Below, one piece after another: positions 1-6,725 of a DNA stretch of 10,107 bases (position 1 is the first letter of the stretch; every line of letters begins with the position of its first letter). Origin of the DNA: Deltaproteobacteria bacterium (lineage in GTDB: Bacteria; Desulfobacterota; Desulfobacteria; Desulfobacterales; JAFDCJ01); NCBI GenBank assembly GCA_024277475.1, contig JAJRVC010000398.1, positions 1-10,107 on the forward strand, read 5' to 3'. Below the pieces are notes generated by a model that saw only the letters and a list, made by a program, of their open reading frames with translations, had not been told where the DNA came from and did not search any database. Both the position numbers and the translations under genes were made by a program.

Positions 1-206
1 ATTAAAATACCATTAAAGAAAGATAGGGGCAGCTCAAACAAATAAACTGTAGTGCCGAAAAAGTTGTCGTAAAATTTGTAACTTATTTATATCATGGATA
101 ATACTGTATTACAATTGTCGAACTTGGGTTACGCTCTATTGTGGCAGAATCTGATGCAGAAATGGAAGAAATGAACAAGAAACGATAGTACAAACTATTT
201 AGCACG
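1..206. other. Upstream region with possible 3' gene remnant
   Basis: No complete gene is visible here. An open stretch on the plus strand (about 102-188, ending in TAG) reads with a plausible C-terminal composition (…IVAESDAEMEEMNKKR), but it has no start with a ribosome binding site and is preceded by a TAA at 99. It may be the tail of a lost gene or chance. AT-rich DNA with a TTGTAA (76-81) and GATAAT (97-102) pair, 15 bp apart, could be a weak promoter for the downstream binding-protein gene. A TTGTCGA half-site lies at 115-121. Confidence 0.3.
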
Positions 207-238
207 CGGCCACAACCCAGAACCGGGTCGTTTGGCCG
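207..238 (+). promoter_or_regulatory. Leader hairpin just before the binding-protein RBS
   Basis: An inverted repeat CGGCCA (207-212) / TGGCCG (233-238), with inner complementary arms ACCC (215-218) / GGGT (225-228), lies directly upstream of the Shine-Dalgarno GAAAGGAG (241-248). In the mRNA it would fold two base pairs before the ribosome binding site. It could modulate translation or stabilise the 5' end. No run of T follows, so it is not an intrinsic terminator. The structure is seen in the sequence; any function is inferred. Confidence 0.4.
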
Positions 239-255
239 GGGAAAGGAGAAAAATC

Positions 256-1842
256 ATGGCAACATTGGAAAAGCTTGCAGAAATGTTCAGGCAAGGCAAG
301 ATCACCCGCCGGGAATTTTTGGCAAAGGTATCTGCATTGGGGATTGCGGCTGCCGTGTCTCCTGCAATCCTAAAATCTAAAGCCAGTGCGGCAACACCCA
401 AGAAGGGGGGTCGACTCAGAATCGGTATGCAGGGAGGCTCCACTTCAGACACTATGGATCCGGCCAAATTTAACGATATTTACCAGCAGATGACCTCGAT
501 GGGATTTTTACGCAATCCTCTGGTTGAAATTGACAGCCAGGGAAACGCCGTCCCCGATTTGGCCGAGAGTTTTGAGGCCAAGCCGGATGCCAAGACATGG
601 GTGTTCAACTTGCGAAAGGGGGCCGAGTTTCACAATGGCAAAACCGTTGATGCTGACGACGTTATTTTTTCTATTAAACGCCATCAGGATGAAAAACTGG
701 CCTCCCAGATCAGAACCCTCGTGAAACCCATCAAGGAGTTTAAAAAAGACGGGCCGAACCGGGTTATCTTCGAACTTGAAGGGCCCAATGCTGACTTTCC
801 CTATATTTTAGCAGAAACGCGCATGCCGATTGTCCCTGCTGAAACGACCAATTATGAAGAAGTCATGGGCACCGGCGGATATCAACTGACAAGCTATGAG
901 CCGGGAGTTCGTACCCTGGCAAAGCGTTTTCCCAATTACTACAAAAAGAATCGGGCGCATTTTGACGAAATCGAAGTTATCATTATGCCCGACGTTAATG
1001 CCCGAACGGTGGCGTTGAAAACCGGGGTCGTTGACGTGATCAACCGACCGGACCGCAAAACCGCCCATCTCCTGGGACGAGCTCCTAATATGCAGTTGGT
1101 TAATGTGCCCGGCGGCCTTCTGTACACTTTTCCGATGCTCTGCGACACACCGCCCTACGATAATATTGATGTCCGGCTGGCGCTGAAGTATTCGGTGGAC
1201 CGTAAAGCGCTCTTAAAGACCGTTTTACGAGGTTATGGGGTTTTGGGTAACGACCATCCCATCGCACCCATTGTGAAATTCAGTGCCACTGATTTACCGC
1301 AACGGAATTATGATCCTGATAAAGCACGGTTCCATCTCAAAAAGGCCGGGCTCGAGGGCCACACCTTTAAGCTGCACACCTCCGATGCCGCTTTCGCAGG
1401 TGCGGTGGATGCATCTATGTTATGGCAAGGCCACGCCAAAAAGGCGGGCATTAATATAGAAGTGGTGAGGGAGCCGGTTGATGGTTACTGGGATAACGTC
1501 TGGAACAAGAAGCCATGGAGCGCCTGCTTCTGGTTTGCCCGGGTGACAGCCGATTGGATGTTTACTATGGCCTATGCCGCCGATGCACCCGCTAACGACA
1601 TGCATTGGAAGCATCCGCGGTTTAACAAACTTCTGGTCGAAGCCCGCGGTGAACTCGATCAGAAGAAAAGAAAAGAAATGTATCGTGAAATGCAACAGAT
1701 TGTTCGCGATGAGGGCGGCGTCGTCATTCCCATGATCGCCAATATGGTTGACGCTGCCAGTACCAAAGTTAAATTCGATAAGCCGGCCGGGAACCAGGAA
1801 CTGGACGGTTTGAGAATCTGCGAGCGCTGGTGGTTTGCTTAA
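256..1842 (+). CDS. Peptide/nickel-type ABC transporter substrate-binding protein, Tat-exported
   Basis: Family 5 extracellular solute-binding protein (DppA/OppA type), 528 residues, a normal length for the family. It would capture peptides or a similar ligand outside the cytoplasmic membrane and deliver them to a DppBC-type permease. The N-terminus has a twin-arginine signal: T17-R-R-E-F-L22, followed by a hydrophobic Ala-rich stretch (about 27-38) and a likely cleavage near the Ala-Ser-Ala at 43-45. Family hallmarks include the VPDLAESFE segment with the following W-x-F-x-L-R-x-G-x-x-F-H-(N)-G-x-x-x-x-A-D-D-V block, and the later RLALKYSVDRKAL segment. The ATG at 256 was chosen because GAAAGGAG (241-248) lies 7 bp upstream; an in-frame TTG at 232 lacks this. 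The gene appears monocistronic, because a terminator follows. No permease or ATPase is adjacent on this strand. The ligand cannot be told from sequence alone. Confidence 0.93.
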   Translation: MATLEKLAEMFRQGKITRREFLAKVSALGIAAAVSPAILKSKASAATPKKGGRLRIGMQGGSTSDTMDPAKFNDIYQQMTSMGFLRNPLVEIDSQGNAVPDLAESFEAKPDAKTWVFNLRKGAEFHNGKTVDADDVIFSIKRHQDEKLASQIRTLVKPIKEFKKDGPNRVIFELEGPNADFPYILAETRMPIVPAETTNYEEVMGTGGYQLTSYEPGVRTLAKRFPNYYKKNRAHFDEIEVIIMPDVNARTVALKTGVVDVINRPDRKTAHLLGRAPNMQLVNVPGGLLYTFPMLCDTPPYDNIDVRLALKYSVDRKALLKTVLRGYGVLGNDHPIAPIVKFSATDLPQRNYDPDKARFHLKKAGLEGHTFKLHTSDAAFAGAVDASMLWQGHAKKAGINIEVVREPVDGYWDNVWNKKPWSACFWFARVTADWMFTMAYAADAPANDMHWKHPRFNKLLVEARGELDQKKRKEMYREMQQIVRDEGGVVIPMIANMVDAASTKVKFDKPAGNQELDGLRICERWWFA

Positions 1843-1893
1843 TCCGTTAGCTTAGTCATTTTAAATCTTTACCATGGTTCTTATTTTTTGGTT

Positions 1894-1927
1894 GGGCCGG
1901 ATGCACTGCATGCGGCCCTAATTTTTT
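1894..1927 (+). terminator. Rho-independent terminator of the binding-protein gene
   Basis: Stem GGGCCG (1894-1899) / CGGCCC (1913-1918), with further pairing inside (ATGCA / TGCAT around 1901-1911). It is followed by TAATTTTTT, that is six T residues at 1922-1927. It lies about 50 bp after the TAA stop of the binding-protein gene, which isolates that gene from what follows. Confidence 0.8.
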
Positions 1928-2040
1928 CAAAGAAACTGCGCAACCAAAATGATGGCGCAGTTGAACTTGAGCAGCTCCGGTCGACACTTCATTGAAGACA
2001 TGTTTTACTCAGCTGCAGAAGAAGCATCTATCATAAGACA

Positions 2041-2424
2041 CTCGCCCCCGGGGATGATCCCCGGGTGGCCCAAGTCAACGAAGAACTGAAAGGAATGTTC
2101 AATGGTGTGGTGGAAAATCTTCTAAAAAATGCTGTTGAAGCTCAGCCCGATGGCGGTTTTCTGCACCTGGAGCTGGAGCGTCAAAATCATGAAATCGTTC
2201 TTAAGGTCAGAAACGGGGGCTTTTCCTTGCCCACGAACCAAGCGGAATGTATCCTGGAACCCTATTTTACCACCAAAGCCACCACCGGCTCGGGCCTGGG
2301 TTTGCCCATCGCACAGCGCATCGTACAGGCCCACGGGGGCCATATAGAGGTTAAAGCCACAGGGGAGAAGGACACCGTAGAAATCGCCGTTCATCTACCC
2401 GGACAAACCGGAAAAGTGAGCTAA
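2041..2424 (+). pseudogene. Histidine kinase remnant: C-terminal HATPase domain only
   Basis: This is the ATP-binding end of a two-component sensor kinase. Readable motifs are the N-box (ENLLKNAVEA), the F-box region (ILEPYFTTK) and the G2 box (GSGLGLPIAQRIVQAHGG). The G1 position reads VRNGG instead of the usual D-x-G-x-G, a variant that may be a subfamily trait. No sensor, membrane or His-dimerisation domain precedes it. The only nearby start is a GTG at 2065 with no ribosome binding site. In-frame family-like sequence (LAPGDDPRV) begins before that GTG and runs back to a TGA at 1993. In the frame starting at the ATG at 1949, the stretch up to about 2040 (…FIEDMFYSAAEEASIIRH) resembles the preceding kinase segment, so a frameshift near 2040 is possible. 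I read it as a decayed, 5'-truncated gene. A translated stand-alone ATPase domain is less likely. Confidence 0.7.
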
Positions 2425-2465
2425 AATGCGCATGCTACTACTGTGATTACTTTTAGATCTTTCAT
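2421..2465 (-). pseudogene. Truncated gene start (14 codons) with a strong RBS
   Basis: On the minus strand an excellent Shine-Dalgarno (AAAGGAGGAG, 2480-2471) sits just before an ATG at 2465. The frame reads MKDLKVITVVACAF and stops at TAG (2421-2423), which overlaps the stop of the kinase remnant on the other strand. The basic start followed by hydrophobic residues and a cysteine looks like the beginning of a signal or lipoprotein-type N-terminus. A sigma54-like promoter lies upstream. I infer that the 5' end of a real gene was left behind after a deletion whose junction is near 2425. A tiny genuine peptide is the alternative. Confidence 0.4.
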
Positions 2466-2528
2466 GAAGTCTCCTCCTTTAAAATTAATTTTTTGATATT
2501 GTTGCGTCCTTGTTTTCCCTAACCCTGC

Positions 2529-2544
2529 ATCAATATGTGTGCCA
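2529..2544 (-). promoter_or_regulatory. Sigma54-like (-24/-12) promoter
   Basis: The minus strand reads TGGCACACATATTGAT, compared with the sigma54 consensus TGGCAC-N5-TTGCW. The -24 GG and the spacing to the -12 element are correct; the -12 dinucleotide is GA instead of GC. It points leftward, about 65 bp upstream of the strong-RBS ATG at 2465. No enhancer site was identified. The one mismatch falls at an important base, so activity is uncertain. Confidence 0.4.
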
Positions 2545-2599
2545 AAGTTAAAAAAACTATTAAAACAATATGTTATGGTTATTTTGGTGACTCCCAAAC

Positions 2600-2651
2600 T
2601 CGACAATCCTGGTTTTGGTTCGACAAAATTGTCGAAATAAAACTTGACAAT
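2600..2651. promoter_or_regulatory. Probable hipAB operator cluster
   Basis: A palindrome TCGACAAAATTGTCGA (2620-2635; 7-bp arms, AA spacer) lies 8 bp upstream of the -35 box of the toxin-antitoxin promoter. A further half-site TCGACAAT (2600-2607) and a near match TTGACAAT (2644-2651), the latter overlapping the -35 itself, flank it at 20 and 24 bp spacing. HipB-type antitoxins are known to repress their own operon by binding inverted repeats around the promoter. Assigning these sites to the HTH protein at 4037 is inferred from position and symmetry. Confidence 0.55.
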
Positions 2652-2670
2652 CTCCTATATCACATATAAT
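2644..2670 (+). promoter_or_regulatory. Sigma70-type promoter of hipA-hipB
   Basis: Both hexamers match the consensus: TTGACA (2644-2649) and TATAAT (2665-2670). The spacer is 15 bp, shorter than the optimal 17, which would weaken it or make it depend on regulation. Transcription would begin near 2677, close to the first possible start codon at 2690. Confidence 0.55.
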
Positions 2671-2689
2671 TAATAGACCACTATAGTGA

Positions 2690-4027
2690 ATGGTATTGGT
2701 CGAAAGATTCTATTTTGGACCACTAAAATGTACTATGAATTGTCATGTCCAAATATTTCTTGATGACCGCTGGGAAACAGCAGCGGTTTTTGAGCCTGAC
2801 CCCCAGAAACTCGACAAAGGCATTGCCGGAAGCGGACGACTGCAATACGACATCGACTATGCGGTCACCTACCTGGGCAACAGGGCAGCAGAACTTATAC
2901 CCGGGCTAACCGTTGGCTTTGAATTGTTCCGTTTTGAGCAATGGCCTTCATTTCTGGTCGATCTGTTGCCGGGGGGTGCCGGCCGGCGGGCTTGGCTTAG
3001 ACGAATGCAGGCTGGAAATGACGGTCCGCAGATGGATTGGCAATTGCTCACCAGGGGAGCCGGCACTCCTCCAGGCAACCTGCGGATCGCAGAGGCCGTA
3101 CCCTCACCCCCTCCTGACAATTTCAAGTTCGGTTTTCCCCGCAGGGACATCATCGAGCAGCGGGAACGTTTTCTAGACTACGCCGAAGAACGCGGTGCCA
3201 ATGTGGCTGGGGCTTCCAGCGTACAGGGTGAAGCACCAAAATATCTGCTCACAGAGGATCATGCCGGGATGTTTCATGCCGAGGGAGCGCTGCCCGATGA
3301 AAAGATCAAAAAGTTCTGGCTGGTTAAATTTCCTCGTGGCAGTCGCACAGATGAGCGCAATCAACAGGTCCTGCGCAATGAAGCCTCCTACCTGGAAGTT
3401 GCCAGAAAGTTTGGCATTCGCACCGCAGAACCTCTTGTTTATGAAGACGACGTGCTGTTTGTGCCGCGATTTGATCGCAAGATCTCAGAGGGTCGAGTTC
3501 AACGTTTGGGCATGCACAGCTTGTATGCCTTGGCCGAAATTCCGGGATTCGGCGCAGCGGTTCCTCACGATGCCTACTGCCTTGCTTTGGCGAAAGTCGT
3601 CGCCGATCCCGTCCAGGAATTGCGAGAGTATATACGTCGCGACATCCTGAATTTGGCCCTGCGCAATACCGACAATCACGGACGAAATACCGCCGTCCTG
3701 AGAACGAACAGTCTAGTCAGACTGTCACCGATTTTTGACTTTGCCCCCATGTTCCTGGACCCTGTGGGCATCGGCCGTGTCAGCCGATGGGAAGATGAAC
3801 GGCCAGGAAACCAACCTGAATGGGCGGCCATTTGTGAAAAGCTCAAGAACCTCATGACCCCCATTGAGACCAGGGCCTGGCTTGCCGACTTGGGCGAGAG
3901 TGTCAAACAACTTCCCGAGATCATGCAGGATTGCCATGTCGATGATGACATCATTCAAAGACTCACGGGCTGGATCGATGAAGTCGCCACAGGACTTGTC
4001 TATCCACGGCCGAGCACGTGGACATAG
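2690..4027 (+). CDS. hipA: HipA-family serine/threonine kinase toxin
   Basis: Type II toxin of the HipA kinase family, 445 residues from this start and close to E. coli HipA in length. Known HipA proteins phosphorylate tRNA-ligase-type targets and arrest growth; the target here is not predictable. Visible features are a Gly/Ser-rich loop GASSVQGEAPK (174-184) matching the region of the autophosphorylated P-loop, the ATP-contacting lysine in WLVKF (K213), the NEASYLEVARKFG helix (230-242), the FDRK segment (261-264), the catalytic NTDNHGRN loop (326-333) and the metal-binding D350 in FDFAP. All key kinase residues are present, so it looks active. The start is uncertain. ATG 2690 has only a weak AGTGA before it. 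The in-frame ATG at 2735 begins MNCHVQIFLDDRW, which resembles a usual HipA N-terminus. The antitoxin follows after 9 bp, so the order is toxin first. Confidence 0.9.
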   Translation: MVLVERFYFGPLKCTMNCHVQIFLDDRWETAAVFEPDPQKLDKGIAGSGRLQYDIDYAVTYLGNRAAELIPGLTVGFELFRFEQWPSFLVDLLPGGAGRRAWLRRMQAGNDGPQMDWQLLTRGAGTPPGNLRIAEAVPSPPPDNFKFGFPRRDIIEQRERFLDYAEERGANVAGASSVQGEAPKYLLTEDHAGMFHAEGALPDEKIKKFWLVKFPRGSRTDERNQQVLRNEASYLEVARKFGIRTAEPLVYEDDVLFVPRFDRKISEGRVQRLGMHSLYALAEIPGFGAAVPHDAYCLALAKVVADPVQELREYIRRDILNLALRNTDNHGRNTAVLRTNSLVRLSPIFDFAPMFLDPVGIGRVSRWEDERPGNQPEWAAICEKLKNLMTPIETRAWLADLGESVKQLPEIMQDCHVDDDIIQRLTGWIDEVATGLVYPRPSTWT

Positions 4028-4036
4028 GAGAACCCG

Positions 4037-4333
4037 ATGAAACGACCCACCTCCAATGAAATGGGGCGGATGAAAGAGGAGCTTTATCTCGGCCTTGCAC
4101 AAGGTGATATAGGTATTCGGCAAGCAACTCGTCGGATGCGCAAAATTCTGGGCATGAACCAGAAGCAATATGCCCAAAAAGTTGCCGGCATCTCACCCCG
4201 GATACTTTCCGAATTCGAGAGCGGCTCGGGGAACCCGACCCTGGCCACACTAGAAAAAATCGCCTTGCCGTTCGGTATGCAGGTCACCTTCCTGCCTCCG
4301 ATGTCATGGCGAATGCATGCACAAAAGGAATAA
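4037..4333 (+). CDS. hipB: HipB-like XRE-family antitoxin/repressor
   Basis: Small 98-residue protein with a helix-turn-helix of the Cro/C1-XRE type at about residues 28-84 (RRMRKILGMNQKQYAQKVAGIS… followed by SEFESGSGNPTLATLEKIA). It is the expected antitoxin: it would bind and neutralise the kinase and, as a dimer, repress the shared promoter. The start ATG has an AGGAG (4026-4030) that overlaps the TAG of the toxin gene, so the two are translationally close. Classical hipBA has the antitoxin first; here it is second. A terminal FLPP-x-x-W segment (85-91) could correspond to the C-terminal tryptophan-containing tail known in HipB, although here further residues follow it. Confidence 0.85.
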   Translation: MKRPTSNEMGRMKEELYLGLAQGDIGIRQATRRMRKILGMNQKQYAQKVAGISPRILSEFESGSGNPTLATLEKIALPFGMQVTFLPPMSWRMHAQKE

Positions 4334-4835
4334 TGATGTTTATAAACACCCTACCCTTGATTCAATTGCCCCCATTGCCCGCAAAGCGCTGGCAATCGCT
4401 TAGCAATCGTCTGACGGCGCTACAGGACAGCGCCCGAGGGGCTGGTGGATCTTCTAAAGAAAATACGGCAATGATTTTAGTATATTAGCATTCATCATCT
4501 CCTCCTATGATTTTTGTCGTATTGACGGTCACATGGATTTCTTAACATGATGTGCGAAGTGTTCGATTTCATGATGCATACTCAAGTCTGCCTTTGATGA
4601 CATAAGCATTTTCTTTACCGGTTATCTGGTGCTTTCCCTTATAAAACAATCATTTTTCATATTTATTTGACGACCTCGAACCAAACCTGCTAATTATAGA
4701 ATATATTGTTGATCCCTTTTCATTTTATTACGGGAATACACTCCAAAAAAGGTATTGAATTTACCCTTACTTGAACGCTTATAAAGATTCACGGGTTCAG
4801 AGTTCACCGTTAACGTTTACCAAATACATAAAATA
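4334..4835. other. Intergenic region with gene remnants
   Basis: No complete gene is visible. After the antitoxin stop, plus-strand sequence from about 4336 reads LIQLPPLPAKRWQSLSNRL and then, in a second frame, APEGLVDLLKKIRQ ending at a TGA (4469-4471). Together these look like one frameshifted coding remnant, not identified. On the minus strand an AGGAGG (4506-4501) precedes ATG 4495 and a 13-codon frame ending at 4454. Another short minus-strand frame (MLMSSKADLSMHHEIEH…) lies near 4535-4605. The stretch from 4610 to 4835 is AT-rich. A weak promoter for the next gene could be TTGAAT (4755-4760) with TATAAA (4780-4785), 19 bp apart. Confidence 0.35.
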
Positions 4836-6725
4836 ATGAGCCGCTACCCAAATAACCAGTGGGAAAACCTTGTAGTTTCTCCCGAGGAGGTTCTGGCCTA
4901 TATCAAGCCGGGAATGACTATCTTTCTTGGCAGCGGTGTGGCGGAACCCCGCACACTGATGAAGTGCCTCATCGATTCGGGTCTTTCGAATACGAATGAC
5001 CTCGAATTGATTCAGCTCAACAGCCATGGGGACATCCTTTCCTTAAAAAAACTTGACTGGCAAAAGTACCGTCTCAAAACGTTCTTCTCCACCTGGGTGG
5101 CCAGCGAGGCGGTTGTGGCAGGAAGTGTCGACTTGATCCCGGGTCGTATTTCCCAGATACCACGGATAATAAAATCCAAACGGATCCCCATTGATGCCGC
5201 TTTTATACAAATCACACCGCCTAATGAAGCTGGATATTGCAGTTTAGGTGTGGCGGTTGACATTGCCCGGGAAGCCATGGAACAGGCTTCGGTGGTGGTG
5301 GGGGAGATCAACCCCCGGATTCCTTTCACCTTCGGCGACACCATTGTCTCTGTTTCGGATTTTGATCTACTGGTGAAGTCAACGGAACCGCCAACCTATT
5401 TCAAACGCCGGCCTGTCAGCAAAGTAATCGATCAAGTGGCCGCCAACATTGCACAGGTGATTGAAGACGGGGACTGTCTCAGCTTTACCACGGATTCTTT
5501 GTTCGAGGCTTTGGGCCGGCGCCTGACCCACAAGCGCCACCTGGGTATCCATTCGTCCTGTTTTACCGATGCCTTGATGGATCTTGTTAAAAGCGGTGCG
5601 GTGACCAACTACCGTAAGGTTGCTTTCAGGGGCAAATCCGTTGCTTCTTACGCTTTAGGGACCCCTGAGCTGATGGCATGGCTGGACCACAATCCACTGA
5701 TTGAATTTCAAGGGGTCGAACAAGTCTTCGACCCAACCCAAATCGGGCGCAACCCAAATTTTGTGGCCGTGTTTCGAGCCCGCAAAGTGGATCTGTTGGG
5801 CCGGGTAGCTTTTCCCGTCGGCAAAGGCAACATCACCTCCGGTCCGGGTGAAGGGGCAGATCTGTTCACCGGCACTGAGATCTCTTCCGGAGGGCGCACC
5901 GTATTCGGGTTGCCAAGCCGAAACCCCAAGGGAGACCCTAATATCGTGGTGATGCTGCGGGATCTTCGCAATCAGTTCCATATGCGCGAGTCGATTGATG
6001 TGGTCGTCACAGAATACGGCATAGCCCACCTGAAGTGGCGTACGATCCGGGAACGGGCTCAGGCATTGATCGATATTGCGCATCCGGACGACCGGGAAAA
6101 ACTTGTCGAACAAGCCAAGAAAAAGAGAATCCTGTTTTCGGACCAAATTTTCTTGTCTGAAAGCGCACGTTTATATCCCATGGAAATCACAACCGAGCGT
6201 ATCTTCCAGGATGGTTTGAAGGTTCGGTTCAGGGCCATCAAACCTTCCGATGAAGAAGCCATGCGTCGTCTTTTCTACCGTTTCTCACATGAGACAATCT
6301 ACCGCCGTTATTTATATCCTATTTCGACCATGCCCCACAAAAAAATGCAGGAATATGTCAATATAGATTACAGTCGGGTCATGTCGGTAGTTGCCCTCAC
6401 CGGAGAACCCGATCAGGCGACCATCATTGCAGAGGCACGATTTGTCAGGGATGAACAAAGTTTATACGGGGATCTGGCTTTTGTTGTCGATGAAAAGTAC
6501 CATGGACGGGGGATCGCGACGGCTCTCTATGAGATGCTGATCCGACTGGCAAAAGAACGTGGGCTAAAAGGGTTTACTGCTGAAGTGCTGCAGGCAAACA
6601 AAAAGATGATGAAAATTTTTGAAAACGGTCATTTGCCGATAAACGCCAAAGTAAAGAACGGTTTATATGAATTGACGATTCCTTTTGATGTTAAAAGTTC
6701 ACAAACAAGCGGCGAGGGTGTATAG
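4836..6725 (+). CDS. Acetyl-CoA hydrolase/CoA-transferase fused to a GNAT acetyltransferase
   Basis: Two-domain cytoplasmic protein of 629 residues. Residues about 1-455 form the acetyl-CoA hydrolase/4-hydroxybutyrate CoA-transferase fold: substrate-domain start KPGMTIFLGSG (24-34), ITPPNEAGYCSLG (126-138), GKGNITSGPGEGADLFTGT (329-347), and VTEYGIAHL…RERAQALIDIAHPDDREKL (391-423). Residues about 461-616 form a GNAT domain with an acetyl-CoA loop around YHGRGIATALYEML (555-568). The position that carries the catalytic glutamate in characterised members (HTEM-type motif before F-x-D) reads HSSC (239-242), so Ser241 stands there. An usual glycine after EYG-x-A-x-L is Trp401. The transferase half may therefore be inactive or bind CoA differently. 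The start was chosen by similarity to the expected N-terminus (MSRYPNNQW); no Shine-Dalgarno is visible upstream. A role in acyl-CoA handling or acyl-CoA-dependent protein acetylation is inference. Confidence 0.9.
   Translation: MSRYPNNQWENLVVSPEEVLAYIKPGMTIFLGSGVAEPRTLMKCLIDSGLSNTNDLELIQLNSHGDILSLKKLDWQKYRLKTFFSTWVASEAVVAGSVDLIPGRISQIPRIIKSKRIPIDAAFIQITPPNEAGYCSLGVAVDIAREAMEQASVVVGEINPRIPFTFGDTIVSVSDFDLLVKSTEPPTYFKRRPVSKVIDQVAANIAQVIEDGDCLSFTTDSLFEALGRRLTHKRHLGIHSSCFTDALMDLVKSGAVTNYRKVAFRGKSVASYALGTPELMAWLDHNPLIEFQGVEQVFDPTQIGRNPNFVAVFRARKVDLLGRVAFPVGKGNITSGPGEGADLFTGTEISSGGRTVFGLPSRNPKGDPNIVVMLRDLRNQFHMRESIDVVVTEYGIAHLKWRTIRERAQALIDIAHPDDREKLVEQAKKKRILFSDQIFLSESARLYPMEITTERIFQDGLKVRFRAIKPSDEEAMRRLFYRFSHETIYRRYLYPISTMPHKKMQEYVNIDYSRVMSVVALTGEPDQATIIAEARFVRDEQSLYGDLAFVVDEKYHGRGIATALYEMLIRLAKERGLKGFTAEVLQANKKMMKIFENGHLPINAKVKNGLYELTIPFDVKSSQTSGEGV

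Noticed and set aside
2811..2817. TCGACAA inside the hipA coding sequence as another operator half-site
   Set aside because: It is a single half-site explained by codons for Leu-Asp-Lys, with no partner arm.
3725..4250. Long open frames on the minus strand under hipA and hipB
   Set aside because: They overlap well-supported HipA and HipB coding sequence, have no recognisable motifs or ribosome binding sites, and are shadows of it.
5655..6146. 163-codon minus-strand open frame under the CoA-transferase gene
   Set aside because: It is antisense to a strongly conserved region and has no recognisable domain.
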